Shown here: in pieces, positions 1 through 10,662 of the stretch
How positions within the stretch are numbered: the stretch's first letter is position 1
Layout of the letters: every line of letters begins with the position of its first letter
Assembly (NCBI GenBank): GCA_964017145.1
Contig: OZ024843.1
Span: 3,242,443-3,306,442, forward strand
Direction: 5' to 3'
Origin: Agrocybe praecox
Taxonomy: Eukaryota > Basidiomycota > Agaricomycetes > Agaricales > Agrocybaceae
DNA length: 64,000 bases
Program-made: the position numbers and the translations under genes
Notes under the pieces: generated by a model
What the model saw: the letters and a program-made list of their open reading frames with translations, nothing else
What the model was told of the DNA's origin: nothing
Database searches by the model: none

Positions 1-403
1 GAGGACCTACACTTGTCTGTCAATTGCAGATATAACTCAACCAACTGCTACACACAGATCCAATAGAACATAAATGTCTCAGCTAATTACCCACATATCT
101 ATATTGAGCTAGATGCTTTCCACAGTCCAGAAAGGTAGAAGTTTGGGGCTGGCTATAAGCAGGTCAGCTCATATGTAAGTGTGCCTGGCAACTGATAGAT
201 TACTGCATAAGCAAGTGTGCATTTGGGAATAGCAGCCAACATACAGATAGGTACAACCCACAATCAGTGGGCAATAATACTCACCAGTATACAGATAATT
301 ACACCCACCACTGTGTAGCTCATTAAACCCACTAATGTGGAAGTAGATGATCCTGCCATTGTTCAGTTAATTAATTCTGGAAATGTACAGATAAAGTGAT
401 CCC

Positions 404-960
404 GACATTTTACCAGCAAAAAAACCCGCCACTGTGCAGTTAATTAAACCTACAAACACACAAGTAAATAATCCCGACATGGTACAAGCAAAGATACCCG
501 CCACAATGCAGATAATTAAATCTGTAAATATGCTAGTAAATAATCCCGACATTTTAAAACTAAATAATCTGAACATTATCCGACAAAAGACTTGCAAAAA
601 ACCCGCCACTGTGCAGATAATTAATCCCGCAAACATGCAGATAAATGATCCTGACATTTTACAAGCAAAAAAACCCACCATGGTGTAGTTAATTAAACCT
701 GCAAACATGCAAGTAAGTAATCCCGACATGGTACAAGCAAAGATACCCGCCACTATGCAGATAATTAAACCTGCAAATATGTAAGTAAGTAATCCCGACA
801 TTTTACACACAAATAATCCTGACATTTTACAACTACATAATCATGATATTTTACACACAAATAATCCTGAAATTTACAACTACATAATCCCGACATTTTA
901 CAACTAAGTGATCCCGACATTTTACAAGCAAAAAAACCCGCAAATGTGTAGATAAATACA
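404..960. repeat. degenerate minisatellite (AATCCCGACATTTTAC core)
   Basis: Imperfect tandem copies of a composite unit of roughly 45-50 bases alternate 'aatcccgacattttac', 'aagcaaaaaaacccgcc' and 'gtgcagataattaa'. Copies are diverged but stay in register. The open frames on both strands here only translate the repeat (recurring MSGL..ICIVAG or QIINPAN patterns) and show no gene features. Unit boundaries are approximate. The flanking 1-400 bases look like the same family in more decayed form. Confidence 0.75.
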
Positions 961-1149
961 CCCACTGAACTATCCTACCTGAGTGCAATGCAGTACATTA
1001 CCAGTCAAATTCATTCCCTCCCCGACAACCCCATTATTATCAACCCACCCACAACCTATTTTGTGCACCCATCCCGCAGCAACATTTTTACCCAACCAGC
1101 AACCAATCCATGGCCCAATCCCGCAACCATTTTATGCCTGCTACCCACA

Positions 1150-1525
1150 ACCAATTTATGGCCCAATCCCGAAAATAATTAATACCCCCGAATCCCAAAA
1201 ACAATTAATACCCCCAATCCCAAAACTAAATAATAGGCCAATCCCGAAAATAATTAATACCCCATTCCAATACCCTAATCCCGAAAACAAGTGATACCCC
1301 CAATCCCAAAAACAATCAATACCCCCCAATCCCAAAAACAATCAATACCACCCAATCCCAAAAATAATTAATACCCCATTCTAATACCCCAATCCCGAAA
1401 GCAAGTAATACTGCCCAATCCCGAAACTAAATAATACCCCAATCCCGAAAGCCAGCAATACCCCCAATCCCGAAAACAATCAATACCCCCCAATCCCGAA
1501 AATAATCAATACCCCAACCCCAACC
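1150..1525. repeat. tandem minisatellite (AATCCCGAAAATAATTAATACCCC-like)
   Basis: About a dozen or more direct copies of a 20-26 base unit of the form 'caatcccgaaaacaatcaataccc', varying in the A-rich middle and the C run. It shares the AATCCCGA core with the array at 404-960, so the two probably have a common origin. The unit is clearer here than in the upstream array. Nothing coding is supported. Confidence 0.8.
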
Positions 1526-2157
1526 CCCTACCTGCAAACAATCCATGCTCATATCCCTGCTGTGCCTCCTACCCGCAAGCATTCATATCCTATCCAAACC
1601 CTATCCCGCACCAGCAGCCTGCCCTACTGGACCTCACTTAATATGGTAATTCCTTAGTGGAGGAGTCCAGTGGGCCCACTCGCACCGTATCATATACTAC
1701 AGTGTAGCTGCGCTATGTGTAGATGATGCAAATGGAATCCAGCAGTGAGCACTATTTGTTTCTGAAGGGCTCTCAACAGAACACGATAGAAGTGCTACAG
1801 TGTAATAAAAGGTAAGCAAATTGCTGCCTTGTACAATACACAATATCTAATTTATAATCATCTATGTTATGCAGACTGAGCAAAACTCTCTTTTGCTCCT
1901 CCCCCTTGGCCCATCATGCCAATAGAGGACATTTGAGGCATGGTTTGTCATTTCAGACAAGTGCTAGTCCTATCCAACCTTTTGCTCTTCAACTTTCATG
2001 ATGCATCTAAACTGGGCAGTGTGAGCAGTGATGAACTCTCAAGCATGGAGTCATTGGACAAGGGTGCGTAATTCTTTATTGCTCTCATTAAAAAGTATTC
2101 TCACAGTTTTATTTAAAAAATGCCTTCAATAATAATCCTTTAACCACCTCGACTATC
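1526..2157. other. AT-rich spacer, no gene seen
   Basis: Unique-looking sequence after the minisatellite. No frame with conserved motifs, no clear splice-linked exons and no RNA gene were recognised. Confidence 0.5.
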
Positions 2158-2352
2158 TTGGATGTAGCAAGGAAGGATATCACAGCCATTGTTGATTGGC
2201 TGGAGTCACAAGCCTGTCGAATTCATGAAATGGCTGTGGTACAGCTTGAGAAAGAATTGGCAACAATGGTGAAGGAGAAAAATAATATAAAAAAGGAGTT
2301 GCAGAAGACTAAAAAGGAGCTGAACAAGCTTTGTCACAAGAATTCAAAGTAA
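2158..2352 (+). other. short coiled-coil open frame, possible gene remnant
   Basis: A 64-residue frame with a lysine/glutamate-rich C-terminal half (for example KKELQKTKKELNKL) that would form a coiled coil. The frame stays open a few codons upstream of the ATG, so it could be an exon of a decayed gene. I do not recognise the family. It lies among repeats and transposon remnants. A minus-strand frame at 2402-2761 has an acidic, gene-like composition but is also unrecognised. Whether either is expressed cannot be judged from sequence. Confidence 0.2.
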
Positions 2353-2924
2353 TAGTGATTATATGTTCATTTTCTGTTTCTCATTGTCATTATAAAATAT
2401 TTTAAATACAAATGAATGAATTACTATTTTCTATAGTCCAAAGGGTGAATAAGATTAGAAACACCCAGCTTGGCCTCAGTGCTTTGGCATGTTTGAGAAG
2501 CCTATCCTGTTCATGTTGGTCAACAACTTTTTGGTGCTTGATGTAGTCTATGTCATTGTGAAGACTATTCAGAGTGTCTCTATGGTCTTCAAAATATTCA
2601 TGATTCTCAGTGTCACTATCAGACTCTGGCTTGTATGCCATAGCAACAAAACCTTGCTGATTGGCTTCACCTTGGAAAGCTGCTTGGAGACAGTGTCCTA
2701 TGTGTAAGAGGGCCAAATATTCATAGGAGAGTTTGTGCTCTTGTTGGCGTGCATCGTACATGGATCACATGGCAATAATGTTGTCGAGAAAAAGAGGGGA
2801 TAAAGAACTGCCAAGGGTGCTTTCTGTTGAGAAAAAGTATTGAATTGGGGTGTGGGGTTTTTAGTGCCCATTGTTTTATGTTTTCAAATAAACGGTATAA
2901 TGTGGGAGGAGTCCCAGGCTCAGT

Positions 2925-3243
2925 TAGGGAAAAGCAAGGGTCAGCATGACCCACACGGGTCACAGGTAAGGTTATGCGCGGGTATGGGTATGGGTCAAGA
3001 TGGAGGGACCCGTGAGATTTTAAACGAGCCCAAAAACGTCCCAAACGGTAAAGAATTGACTGAGTTATGCTTGATTTTGTGTTTCTGCACAAAATTGAGC
3101 ATAACTCAGCCAAAACTTCACCAATTTCGGTGTTTTTGGGCTTGTTTTGTTCGTAAAACCCGTGGGTTGACGGGTACTGGTCAGTGTGGGTACGGGTATA
3201 GGTCTACGCGCCAGGAGCTGCGGGTTACCCGTGATGTTCCCTA
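2925..3243. mobile_element. hAT-type MITE with 8-bp target-site duplication
   Basis: A 319-base element begins TAGGGAA and ends TTCCCTA, a perfect 7-bp terminal inverted repeat. It is flanked on both sides by the direct 8-mer GGCTCAGT (2917-2924 and 3244-3251). Eight-base duplications with short TIRs are the signature of the hAT superfamily. The inside is one long imperfect palindrome: CTGAGTTATGC arms fold around about position 3085, with outer AGCCCAAAAAC arms and many ACCCGT/ACGGGT subterminal motifs. There is no coding capacity, so any movement would have depended on a transposase from elsewhere. Confidence 0.75.
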
Positions 3244-3323
3244 GGCTCAGTCTGCGAATTATATACAAATTATATATGTTTAAAAAAAATTACAATGAAT
3301 TTTAAATAAAGGACCAACTTCAG

Positions 3324-4249
3324 CAAGGGGGTACCGGCATTGAAAAAAAATACCCAAGGTCATTTTTTCTGTTAAGGCAGAAAAGTGTTGACTAACTAAC
3401 TAATGTAAGCATACACGTGATATTTTCCTAGTTAAAAATAGATATGATATCATTTACGTGTCAAATTACTTCTGCATTCTCTTACTTCCTCTGCTCGTTG
3501 ATGACTCACAAGCCTCACAAATCCAATTGCGTGGTGCTTGTATGAGATTCATACATGTCAAGTGGTACTGTCAATAATGTCACAAAATTGTAAGTGATTT
3601 CTGCTTCGGTATCAATGAAAGAACACTTACCCATTGTGTTTCACATCCAGTTTGCCTACATTTGTCCCTATCTTCCGTTTTTGAAGGGACTACCAAGCCA
3701 CAAAGACAAACATTGAGGTTAGAAATCTTTTCTGTAGGTACATTGTAGACATAGAGCGTGGGGCTTCCCGTTTATATTGGTAATATGAATGTTTTTCTCC
3801 TGTTGGTTTGAAACAGAGTTACTCTTGTTTTGGATGATTTATTGAAGTACATACATCCATATCATCCATTTGCTGTGCATTTGTGGATTCCATTTTGTTG
3901 AGGCAGTCTGCAAGCAGTCTGGCGAAGAAATTTTGATTTAGGTAATCTCGAGAGGAGGATAGGTCTTAGATTAGATAAGATTCTAACAAATCTAACAAAT
4001 ATCTAATTTAATCAATATGCACCTTATATGGTAACAGGTCAGAAATTGCTCACAAACGCCTTGATTACTGCTTAATTGATCATCTTTTGCATTTCTTTGC
4101 GGATTAACACAATGTAGAATGAATTTGAATCATGTAGGATACATAATATGTAGAAAAAAGCACCACAAATTGTAAATAATTAATTAGCTTATTTCTATTT
4201 TTTTTCAGCCTTTGGCTCAACTAACTAATTAACCCCTGGTACCCCCTTG
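3324..4249. mobile_element. probable non-autonomous hAT-like element (926 bp)
   Basis: Bounded by CAAGGGGGTACC and GGTACCCCCTTG, a perfect 12-bp terminal inverted repeat. The next 8 bases outside are AACTTCAG on the left (3316-3323) and AACCTCAG on the right (4250-4257), 7 of 8 identical, as expected for an aged hAT target-site duplication. The interior is AT-rich with no open frame of note, so it is either an internal-deletion derivative or a MITE-like element. Its ends differ from those of the element at 2925. Confidence 0.55.
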
Positions 4250-4492
4250 AACCTCAGAGTCACTTGCTGGGGAAGTAGCATTGTCATCAGAGGGGCTGCC
4301 ACTGGTCAACATTGGGTGGGGATTGGTACTGTGGGACATATGTAATGTAGGGGATAATCAAATTGTCATACTGAGTTGAGGAATATATTCAATTATGCAT
4401 GTGCTAGAATATTGCTACAAAATTGTGGATGTGTGGTAATGATGAGCTAGGAATATCTCGCTGCTGCCATATGACCATTGGGATATAATGGC

Positions 4493-5043
4493 TTACACGG
4501 CAGACATGTAACTGTCCAGTCACACCGCAGCTTGTGCTGTCCATTTACAGGGAATGTACCCGTCCAATCACAAGCCATCATGCACTGATTTCAGCAGTCA
4601 TGCTCGAGGATTTTTGTTGGTAACTTTCTGCTGATATTCTATGTACCATTGCTTTACATTTTAAATTAAACTGTATATAGGAGGTACAGGCTCTCCCCAG
4701 TAAGTCTTCTGACAAAATAAACTCACATTCTTTCATCGTCCAAAATTCAAAAAAGTGAGTTCATAACCTGTACCCATAACAATATCAAAGGGTGGCCATG
4801 CTATTGGCATACATCCATTGGCAGGCACTCATAGGTATCAGTATATATCAAGTCTTTAGAGATGTCATCTAGATCAATATAGTCAGGTGGGTGCAAATTG
4901 TTGAATTTTTGCTGATCATAGTTCATTCAGCAGAAAACAGCATCTGTGACTACTAGCTCAACATCACAGTGCCTTATAATTGGACAGGTAACTGGATGGC
5001 ACAATCTGTGGCATGACTGGACAGTTAAATGTCCGCCATATTA
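4493..5043. mobile_element. TIR-bounded non-autonomous DNA element, family unknown
   Basis: Two inverted arms of about 55-60 bases lie some 430 bases apart. The left arm (4493-4550) contains GACATGTAACTGTCCAGTCA. The right arm (about 4984-5043), read on the minus strand, contains GACATTTAACTGTCCAGTCA, and similarity continues inward through CAG.TTGTGC..TCCA.TTAC. Arm identity by eye is about 80 percent. The exact ends and target-site duplication could not be fixed, so the superfamily is not assigned. No coding frame lies between the arms. Confidence 0.5.
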
Positions 5044-5457
5044 CCATGCCATATATACCTCCACCATTGTTTGATACTGTTGTCAGAGCTACAACTACAA
5101 ATCATTTTTTCTTTGTTTTTTCCACAATTTACTGATGAAGCAATATATAGACTCATCCTTCTAACAGAGGACTCGTAAAATGATAATACTTTGAATTTTG
5201 AAATAATACTAGACTAGGAAAGAATAAAAGCAACAAGAATAAAAATAGAATATTTATGTTCTTGAATCTTCAGATGCTTCAGCCAAGCTCTACGAGGACA
5301 GACTCAAGCCAGATATTGATGCTGTTAGAGAGAGCCGGACCTGGAAAGGGTTCAGAAGAGATATCTGTGGAACTCGATCAAATCATGTTCACCATGCCTG
5401 AGGAGGGGCTAGGAATTCATAACAGAATATACCTAGTATATAGTGTACACCTCAATC
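5044..5457. other. AT-rich spacer with possible small gene fragment
   Basis: AT-rich to about 5250, then a short stretch (about 5262-5400) with more coding-like composition. In one frame it reads like ...AKLYEDRLKPDIDAVRES..., preceded by a possible acceptor, but it closes after about 45 codons and I do not recognise it. It may be a fragment of a gene broken by the transposon-rich region. It sits directly beyond the stop codon of PCP1. Confidence 0.25.
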
Positions 5458-6727
5458 CTACAAAACCCTAAAGCGCTTCATAACAAAATATCCAATCCCA
5501 GCAACAATACCACCCAGATGACCCACCGTATCCGTCATACCCGTCTATTCCAACAACAAAAAAAGTTAGTCAAAAGCCCAAAAAATCAAATGGAGAAGAG
5601 AAGTAAAATAAATGAATAAAACAAAAGAACCCACCTTCTCCGCGAGGGTCGAATATAAATCCCACGCAAAGAATCCCGAGACGGCAAGCCAGGCAGGGAC
5701 GGGGATGATGCCGTAGATTTGGAATGTGAGCTTGGGCATGGTGCATGCGAGGAGGGTGACGACGGAGTAGATTGCGCCTGATTTGATGAAATGAGTGGAC
5801 GAAGAAGTGAGCAAGTAATGCATAGATGGAAGAGGGTGAGAACGAAGTAAGAGGCAGGTAAGAAAGGGACGAGAATTCAGAAAAACGAGAAATAGATAGA
5901 AGAAAGAGGACTGACCACTAGCACCATGCGAGCTATAATCCTTCTTGCCCGTGATCTTTGCATATGCAATACTCGCAAAGGACGAGAAGAGACCGCCTAT
6001 TTCAAATTGAATCAGTACACCAAATTAGATCAACCAAAAATAACAGAAAGGTAGAGAGGGATTCGATTCGTAGAATACGAGTAAAATGAAAACAAAGCAA
6101 TACGCACCACCAAGATAAAGCCCCAAAAATTGCTTATTACCCAATATCTGCTGGACGGGCCGAGCCATGAAGTAGAATGTGAAGCCGTTCATGAGGATGT
6201 GGGATAGGCTCTGGTGCGAGAAGCAACATGTTAGGGGCGTCCAGCTGCGGCACGGAGGGTAGTAAACGGGAAAGGAGGGCGAAAGAGAGAGTTAGTCGGG
6301 AAGATAGTGATGAAGGAAGAAGACTTACATCCTTCCGGACGTCAAGTTCTGCCAACTGGCGGTAAAGTTCTTGCGCATCCAGATGAACGCCGACGGGTCG
6401 CCTTTTTGTTTCTAAGACGCTGTTAGTGAGCATCGGGCTTCCATAGAAGATAGAAAGGACGAACGGCCGTACATATTTCGCAGTGGACATGTACCACATC
6501 GAAAAGACGACGCCATTGATGGCAATGATACCGAAGAATATGGCGTTTTGGGGTATGCTGTCTATGAACCCTGGATCATTGTTTGTTCGACGACGGGGGC
6601 GAGAGGTGGTAGCGAAGAATCTGGGGCGCAGCGAGGGTGTGAGCAGTGAAGTTGAGCGATTAGGAAAGAGGGAAGGACGCGTCAGACAGGACCTCAGTGG
6701 AACGCGTTGGAAAAGCGTGGGGGTCAT
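5458..6727 (-). CDS. PCP1: mitochondrial rhomboid intramembrane serine protease (PARL/Pcp1)
   Basis: Inner-membrane protease that in yeast cleaves Mgm1 and Ccp1. About five exons can be traced; the first are 6473-6727, 6329-6411 and 6108-6244. The N-terminus (MTPTLFQRVPLRSC...) is rich in Arg/Ser/Thr with no acidic residues early on, as in a mitochondrial presequence. Rhomboid hallmarks are present: WTPLTCCFSHQSLSHILMN, then SSHGASG with the catalytic serine (GxSG), then TVGHLGG with the catalytic histidine, ending ...MKRFRVL and TAG. The start at 6727 is preferred over an in-frame ATG at 6802, because the latter would overlap the first exon of divergent HEM25. Several hydrophobic segments fit the usual multi-TM fold. 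Confidence 0.92.
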
Positions 6728-6781
6728 GGTAAAAGCACAAGTTTGGAAATTGATGGGACAACTTCTTTCTTTCTTTACTCG
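6728..6781. promoter_or_regulatory. 54-bp divergent promoter, PCP1/HEM25
   Basis: Only 54 bases separate the two start codons, so both 5' UTRs and core promoters must overlap each other or the opposite gene. Both genes encode mitochondrial inner-membrane proteins. The stretch is T/C-rich on the plus strand ('ctttctttctttactc') with no obvious TATA box. Confidence 0.6.
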
Positions 6782-7984
6782 ATGAGCAATGTCGGCGGTC
6801 AAATATTTTCCGGAGCACTGTCAGGTCTCGCAACAACAGTCTGCCTTCAACCTTGTATGTTTTATTTATTTACTCTATCATACAAATACTTATTCCAGCA
6901 GTCGACTTGCTAAAGACACGACTTCAACAAGGAGACGGAAAGACAAGGTAACAAAGCAGCCATTGACTTCGTTTTTCTTTTTCACACTTTCCGTGCAGCA
7001 GTCGGATCCTTATTACAACCCGCGATGTGATCACCCACCAAGGATTTCGCGGACTCTGGAGGGGTACAGTGCCTTCACTCTACCGGTACGCCCCGCTCGA
7101 ATTTTGACTGTTTATATTTGAACGAAAAAGTACGTCATAGGAATGTGCCCGGAGTCGCGCTGTACATGACCAGTCTGACCCAGCTACGCACCTTCCTCGC
7201 CAAATCCCCGTACTTTTCCATCGTCAAGCGCGAGGGATCACACGGCTCTGTGCTGCCTACGCTGACCAGCCAGGGGAACTTGCTTGCAGGCGCCACAACG
7301 CGTGTCACTGTCGGCTTCCTCCTCAACCCGTTCTCGGTGCTCAAAGCACGCTTCGAGGTCTGTCTATCTCCCACTCGCTGCACTCCAATCTAAACTGCCC
7401 ACAGAGCAACATACACTCATACCAGAGCTTCTCCGGGGCGCTGACCACCATCCTGCGACAAGGCCCGTCCGAGTACCTACGCGGTTTCATGGCATCCTCT
7501 CTCCGCGATGCCCCATACGCGGGGCTCTTTGTTGTCTTTTACGAAACCATCAAACGCGAGTCGTGTATGTCATCCCATCCATCTCCCCTTTCTTACCATG
7601 ACTAATTTTCATTTCAAAGCAAACCTCATGCCGGCAGCTTCAATGAGCCATGCAACCGTCATTCACGGCCTGTCTGCAGCATCCGCAGGTGCAATCGCCA
7701 CACTCGCCACTCATCCTTTCGACGTCATCAAAGTGCGTCCCTTTCCTGTCTGAAAACAAAACCACTAACTCTCTCTCTCTCAGACCAAAATCCAAGTGCG
7801 CACCGAAGACAGGTACAACGGGCTCCTCCGCACAATACTCACCATCTGGCGCCAGCGCGGGATCGCAGGGTACTTTGACGGCGCCTCCCTCCGCCTCTCG
7901 CGCAAAGTCCTCAGCTCCGCCATCGGCTGGGCAGTGTATGAGGGCGTGTTGATGTTCGTTCGCTCCTCTTCCTCCTCGTCGTGA
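6782..7984 (+). CDS. HEM25: mitochondrial glycine carrier for heme synthesis (SLC25A38/Hem25)
   Basis: Inner-membrane carrier that in yeast and vertebrates supplies glycine for 5-aminolevulinate synthesis. Seven exons (6782-6854, 6902-6947, 6999-7085, 7141-7357, 7405-7564, 7620-7732, 7784-7984) join to 298 residues, the normal size for a mitochondrial carrier. The three solute-carrier repeats show the P-x-[DE]-x-x-[KR] signature: QPFDLLKTRLQQG, a degenerate NPFSVLKARFE, and HPFDVIKTKIQ. The first signature proline and aspartate are split by intron 1. RNVPGVALYMTSL in repeat 1 is typical of the SLC25A38 subfamily. The protein ends in a run of serines. It shares a 54-bp promoter with PCP1. Confidence 0.93.
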
Positions 7985-8616
7985 TCATCACGTCCATCCA
8001 TCCGTATATGTATCCTCAAGCTCTTTTTATTTCCTATGCTATATGTTATGTTATGTTGTGCTATGCGTATACTCACTCATTCACTCACTCACTCACTTGC
8101 CCACAAGTCCCTCACTCCACTCCACTCTCATGATAGAACTCGAACTCATTCTGATAACTTCATATGTATTATTATACTCATACTGCTTATACATACCTAG
8201 TACACACGATTTGGTACTGATTATATTTTTGCCATTGCTTCATCCTGTTGATAGTGACCGTATAATTCACAAAGGGGGGAAAGGTGCATTCAACGGACGG
8301 ATAATTGACGAAAGGGGACAAAAAAAAATCCCAAAAAAACAGCTGACCGAAAACCGGAAGTTGATCAAGTAAATCTATTTTCTCTCCACCAAAATGTATG
8401 TAGCATGTATTATTGAAAGCCAACCCAGCCAAATTCTAAATTCGTTATATCAACGCTCAACGAGCGGGCGCTTATATCAGGCGCCTAAGTACCACAAGAT
8501 CGTTTCCGCATGTTTTTTTCGTGTTTTGCCTGCCTTGCATATATGTACACGGTGTCCTCGGATAGTATGTATGAATTATAAAGTAAGAGTGAAAAGAAAC
8601 GAAAATCCCCTGCCAC
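7985..8616. other. tail-to-tail spacer HEM25/ACAD
   Basis: 632 bases between two stop codons. Contains simple TCAC/CACT repeats near 8070-8110 and otherwise AT-rich 3' UTR-like sequence. No gene or RNA was recognised. Confidence 0.6.
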
Positions 8617-10207
8617 CTATGAATATTCCTTCTGGATGAATTTGGCGATCGTCTGTAGCTGAATGTTCGAAGTGCCCTCGTAAATCGCGCCCTGAGAAAT
8701 AATGCTTGTTAGCACATATTCAAACAAAAAGAAACCAAAACTCACAATTTTAGAATCTCTCCAATACTTCTCGATGCCCGTCTCCCTCGTGAAGCCAACG
8801 CCTCCAGCCCACTCAATAGCCGAGCCAGCAACGCGCTGCGCGACGACGCTGCTCCAGTACTTGGCCATGGCCGCCTCCTTGGTGAATGACTTGCCCTCCT
8901 CCTTGAGACGCGCAGCGTTGTATGTCAGCAGGCGCGCGGACTCGATGTCGATGGCCGCCTGTGCGATCTGGAACGCCATGCCCTGGAACGTCCCGATGGG
9001 CTGTCCGAATTGTTGGCGCTGGTATGTGTATGGAACGGCTTTGTCGAATGCGCCCTGTGCGAGACCGAGCATCTGCGCAGCGATTCCGATACGACCTTCG
9101 TTCAAGATCTCAATGGCAATCTAAACAATATCACCGCCAGTTCACACAGATACATAGAAAAAGAAAAGCAAAGAAACCAACCTTATATCCCTTGCCCTCT
9201 CCACCAATAATATTCTCCTCCGGGATCCTCAAATCATCAAAATCAAGCGTACAAGTCGAGCTCGCACGAATGCCCAACTTCTGCTCTTTCTTCGCAATCT
9301 TCACGCCCATGTCCCGCGTCGCCAAGAAGCACGTAATGCCCTTATACCCCTTCTCAGGCGCGACATTCGCAAAGATCAAGAATATCTCCGCCTCGTACGA
9401 ATTCGTGATCCACATCTTGCTCCCGTTCAGGATCCAGTCGGAACCGTCCTTCTTCGCGCGCGTCTTGAGCGCAAACGCATCGGAGCCAGAGGACGTCTCC
9501 GAGAGGCAGAACGAGCCCAGCTTGGACTCGGACAGGAGGGGTAGCCACTTCTCCTGCTGCGCCTCGGAGCCGTATTTGCGGATGACGGTGTTCACGAGCG
9601 TGTTGTGCACGTCGCACAGGACAGACACGGATGGGTCGACTTTGGCCAGCTCCTCGATGGCGATGATGGCAGAGGTGAATGAGGACCCGGCGCCTCCTTG
9701 GTCAGGGCTCGTCTCGATGCCCATTAACTAGCGGGGAAGCAAAAGAAACAACTATGATATGAGGGCGTGGGTAATACACCAGGTCCAAGAGGAAGACTCA
9801 CACCCTGGTCGAAAAGACCCTTGATAATCGACGGATCCATACTCTCATTCTCGTCCATCTCCCGGACCTTGGGTGCAACGACGTCCGTAGCGAAACGCTT
9901 CACTGTATTCGACAGCCCATAAGCTACTGCGCACAAGAACCGAAACAAATCAAACACATACCAGCTTCTCTCAGCATCTCCTCCTCGTCTGTGAACACAC
10001 CCAAAGAAGTCGGACGGAGCCCCTCCTCTTTCACGCATCTCGTCGAGGTAAATGATCTACACAAACCACAATCATCAACACCATACACTCTTGTTCCCCA
10101 GATAACTCCCCCGCATACCTCGACGCCAACGATCCCACAGCAAGAGGTCTACCACTTGCACGAAGCCCAGCCCTCACAGCGGTCCTAGCAGCAACACTAG
10201 CGAGCAT
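8617..10207 (-). CDS. short/branched-chain acyl-CoA dehydrogenase, mitochondrial (ACADSB-like)
   Basis: FAD-dependent dehydrogenation of short or branched acyl-CoAs (isoleucine/valine breakdown), passing electrons to ETF in the mitochondrial matrix. The start [18 protein letters not shown] has a clear presequence. Five or more exons encode the whole family architecture. The N-terminal helical domain is followed by the middle beta domain ([22 protein letters not shown]) and then the C-terminal helical domain ([34 protein letters not shown]). The terminal [16 protein letters not shown] carries the Glu that is the catalytic base in short/branched-chain enzymes. The exact acyl specificity is inferred from similarity. 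The start at 10207 gives a presequence and an in-frame splice. An internal exon spans about 9131-9724. Confidence 0.88.
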
Positions 10208-10662
10208 ACTTGATATACTCTTCTTTTCAATCTAAATTGGGGTAAAGAAAGTGAACTCCTTGAACAGCACGGGAGTTCTTTCGGAAATCTGAGAAAATAT
10301 AGGTAACGAGAGTCGAGAACCAAGATATGCAAGGATATGCAACAGGTTGTTTATAAAATGCGGGGTGTCCGGCTCGGGACTTGTTCGCCCCTTTCCTTTT
10401 GGAGGAGGAACGGATGCATGTGTTTTCGGGGTAATGCTCCCCTCCCGGTCAGGTGATCATACGCGGTTTCTTTCCGAGCGGACGCGACCTGGTCACCTAT
10501 ACGCTGCTACATAGTGCCACGAAGAAAGAGATAGAAAAGAAAGCTCGAAATTTATATTCCTTATAATGTATTTTATCCACCTCGTCCACCATCGTCATCA
10601 AGAGAAAGAATTTTGGCTTTGCATATACATCTAGAAGATCAACCCAATACCACCTACCAAAT
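10208..10662. other. promoter of the ACAD gene and 3' flank of CCT3
   Basis: 455 bases. G/C-rich stretches around 10370-10500 include TTTATAAAATGCGG near 10350, a TATA-like sequence. No open frame is supported. Confidence 0.45.

Noticed and set aside
367..965. Overlapping open frames on both strands with recurring MSGL or QIINPAN motifs
   Set aside because: They are translations of the tandem repeat at 404-960; there are no start context, splice or domain signals.
2402..2761. 119-residue minus-strand open frame with acidic, gene-like composition
   Set aside because: No recognised family, no linked exons and it sits among repeats; only mentioned as a possible remnant.
6728..6802. Upstream in-frame ATG for PCP1 at 6802
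   Set aside because: It would overlap the first exon of HEM25 and adds residues unlike a presequence.
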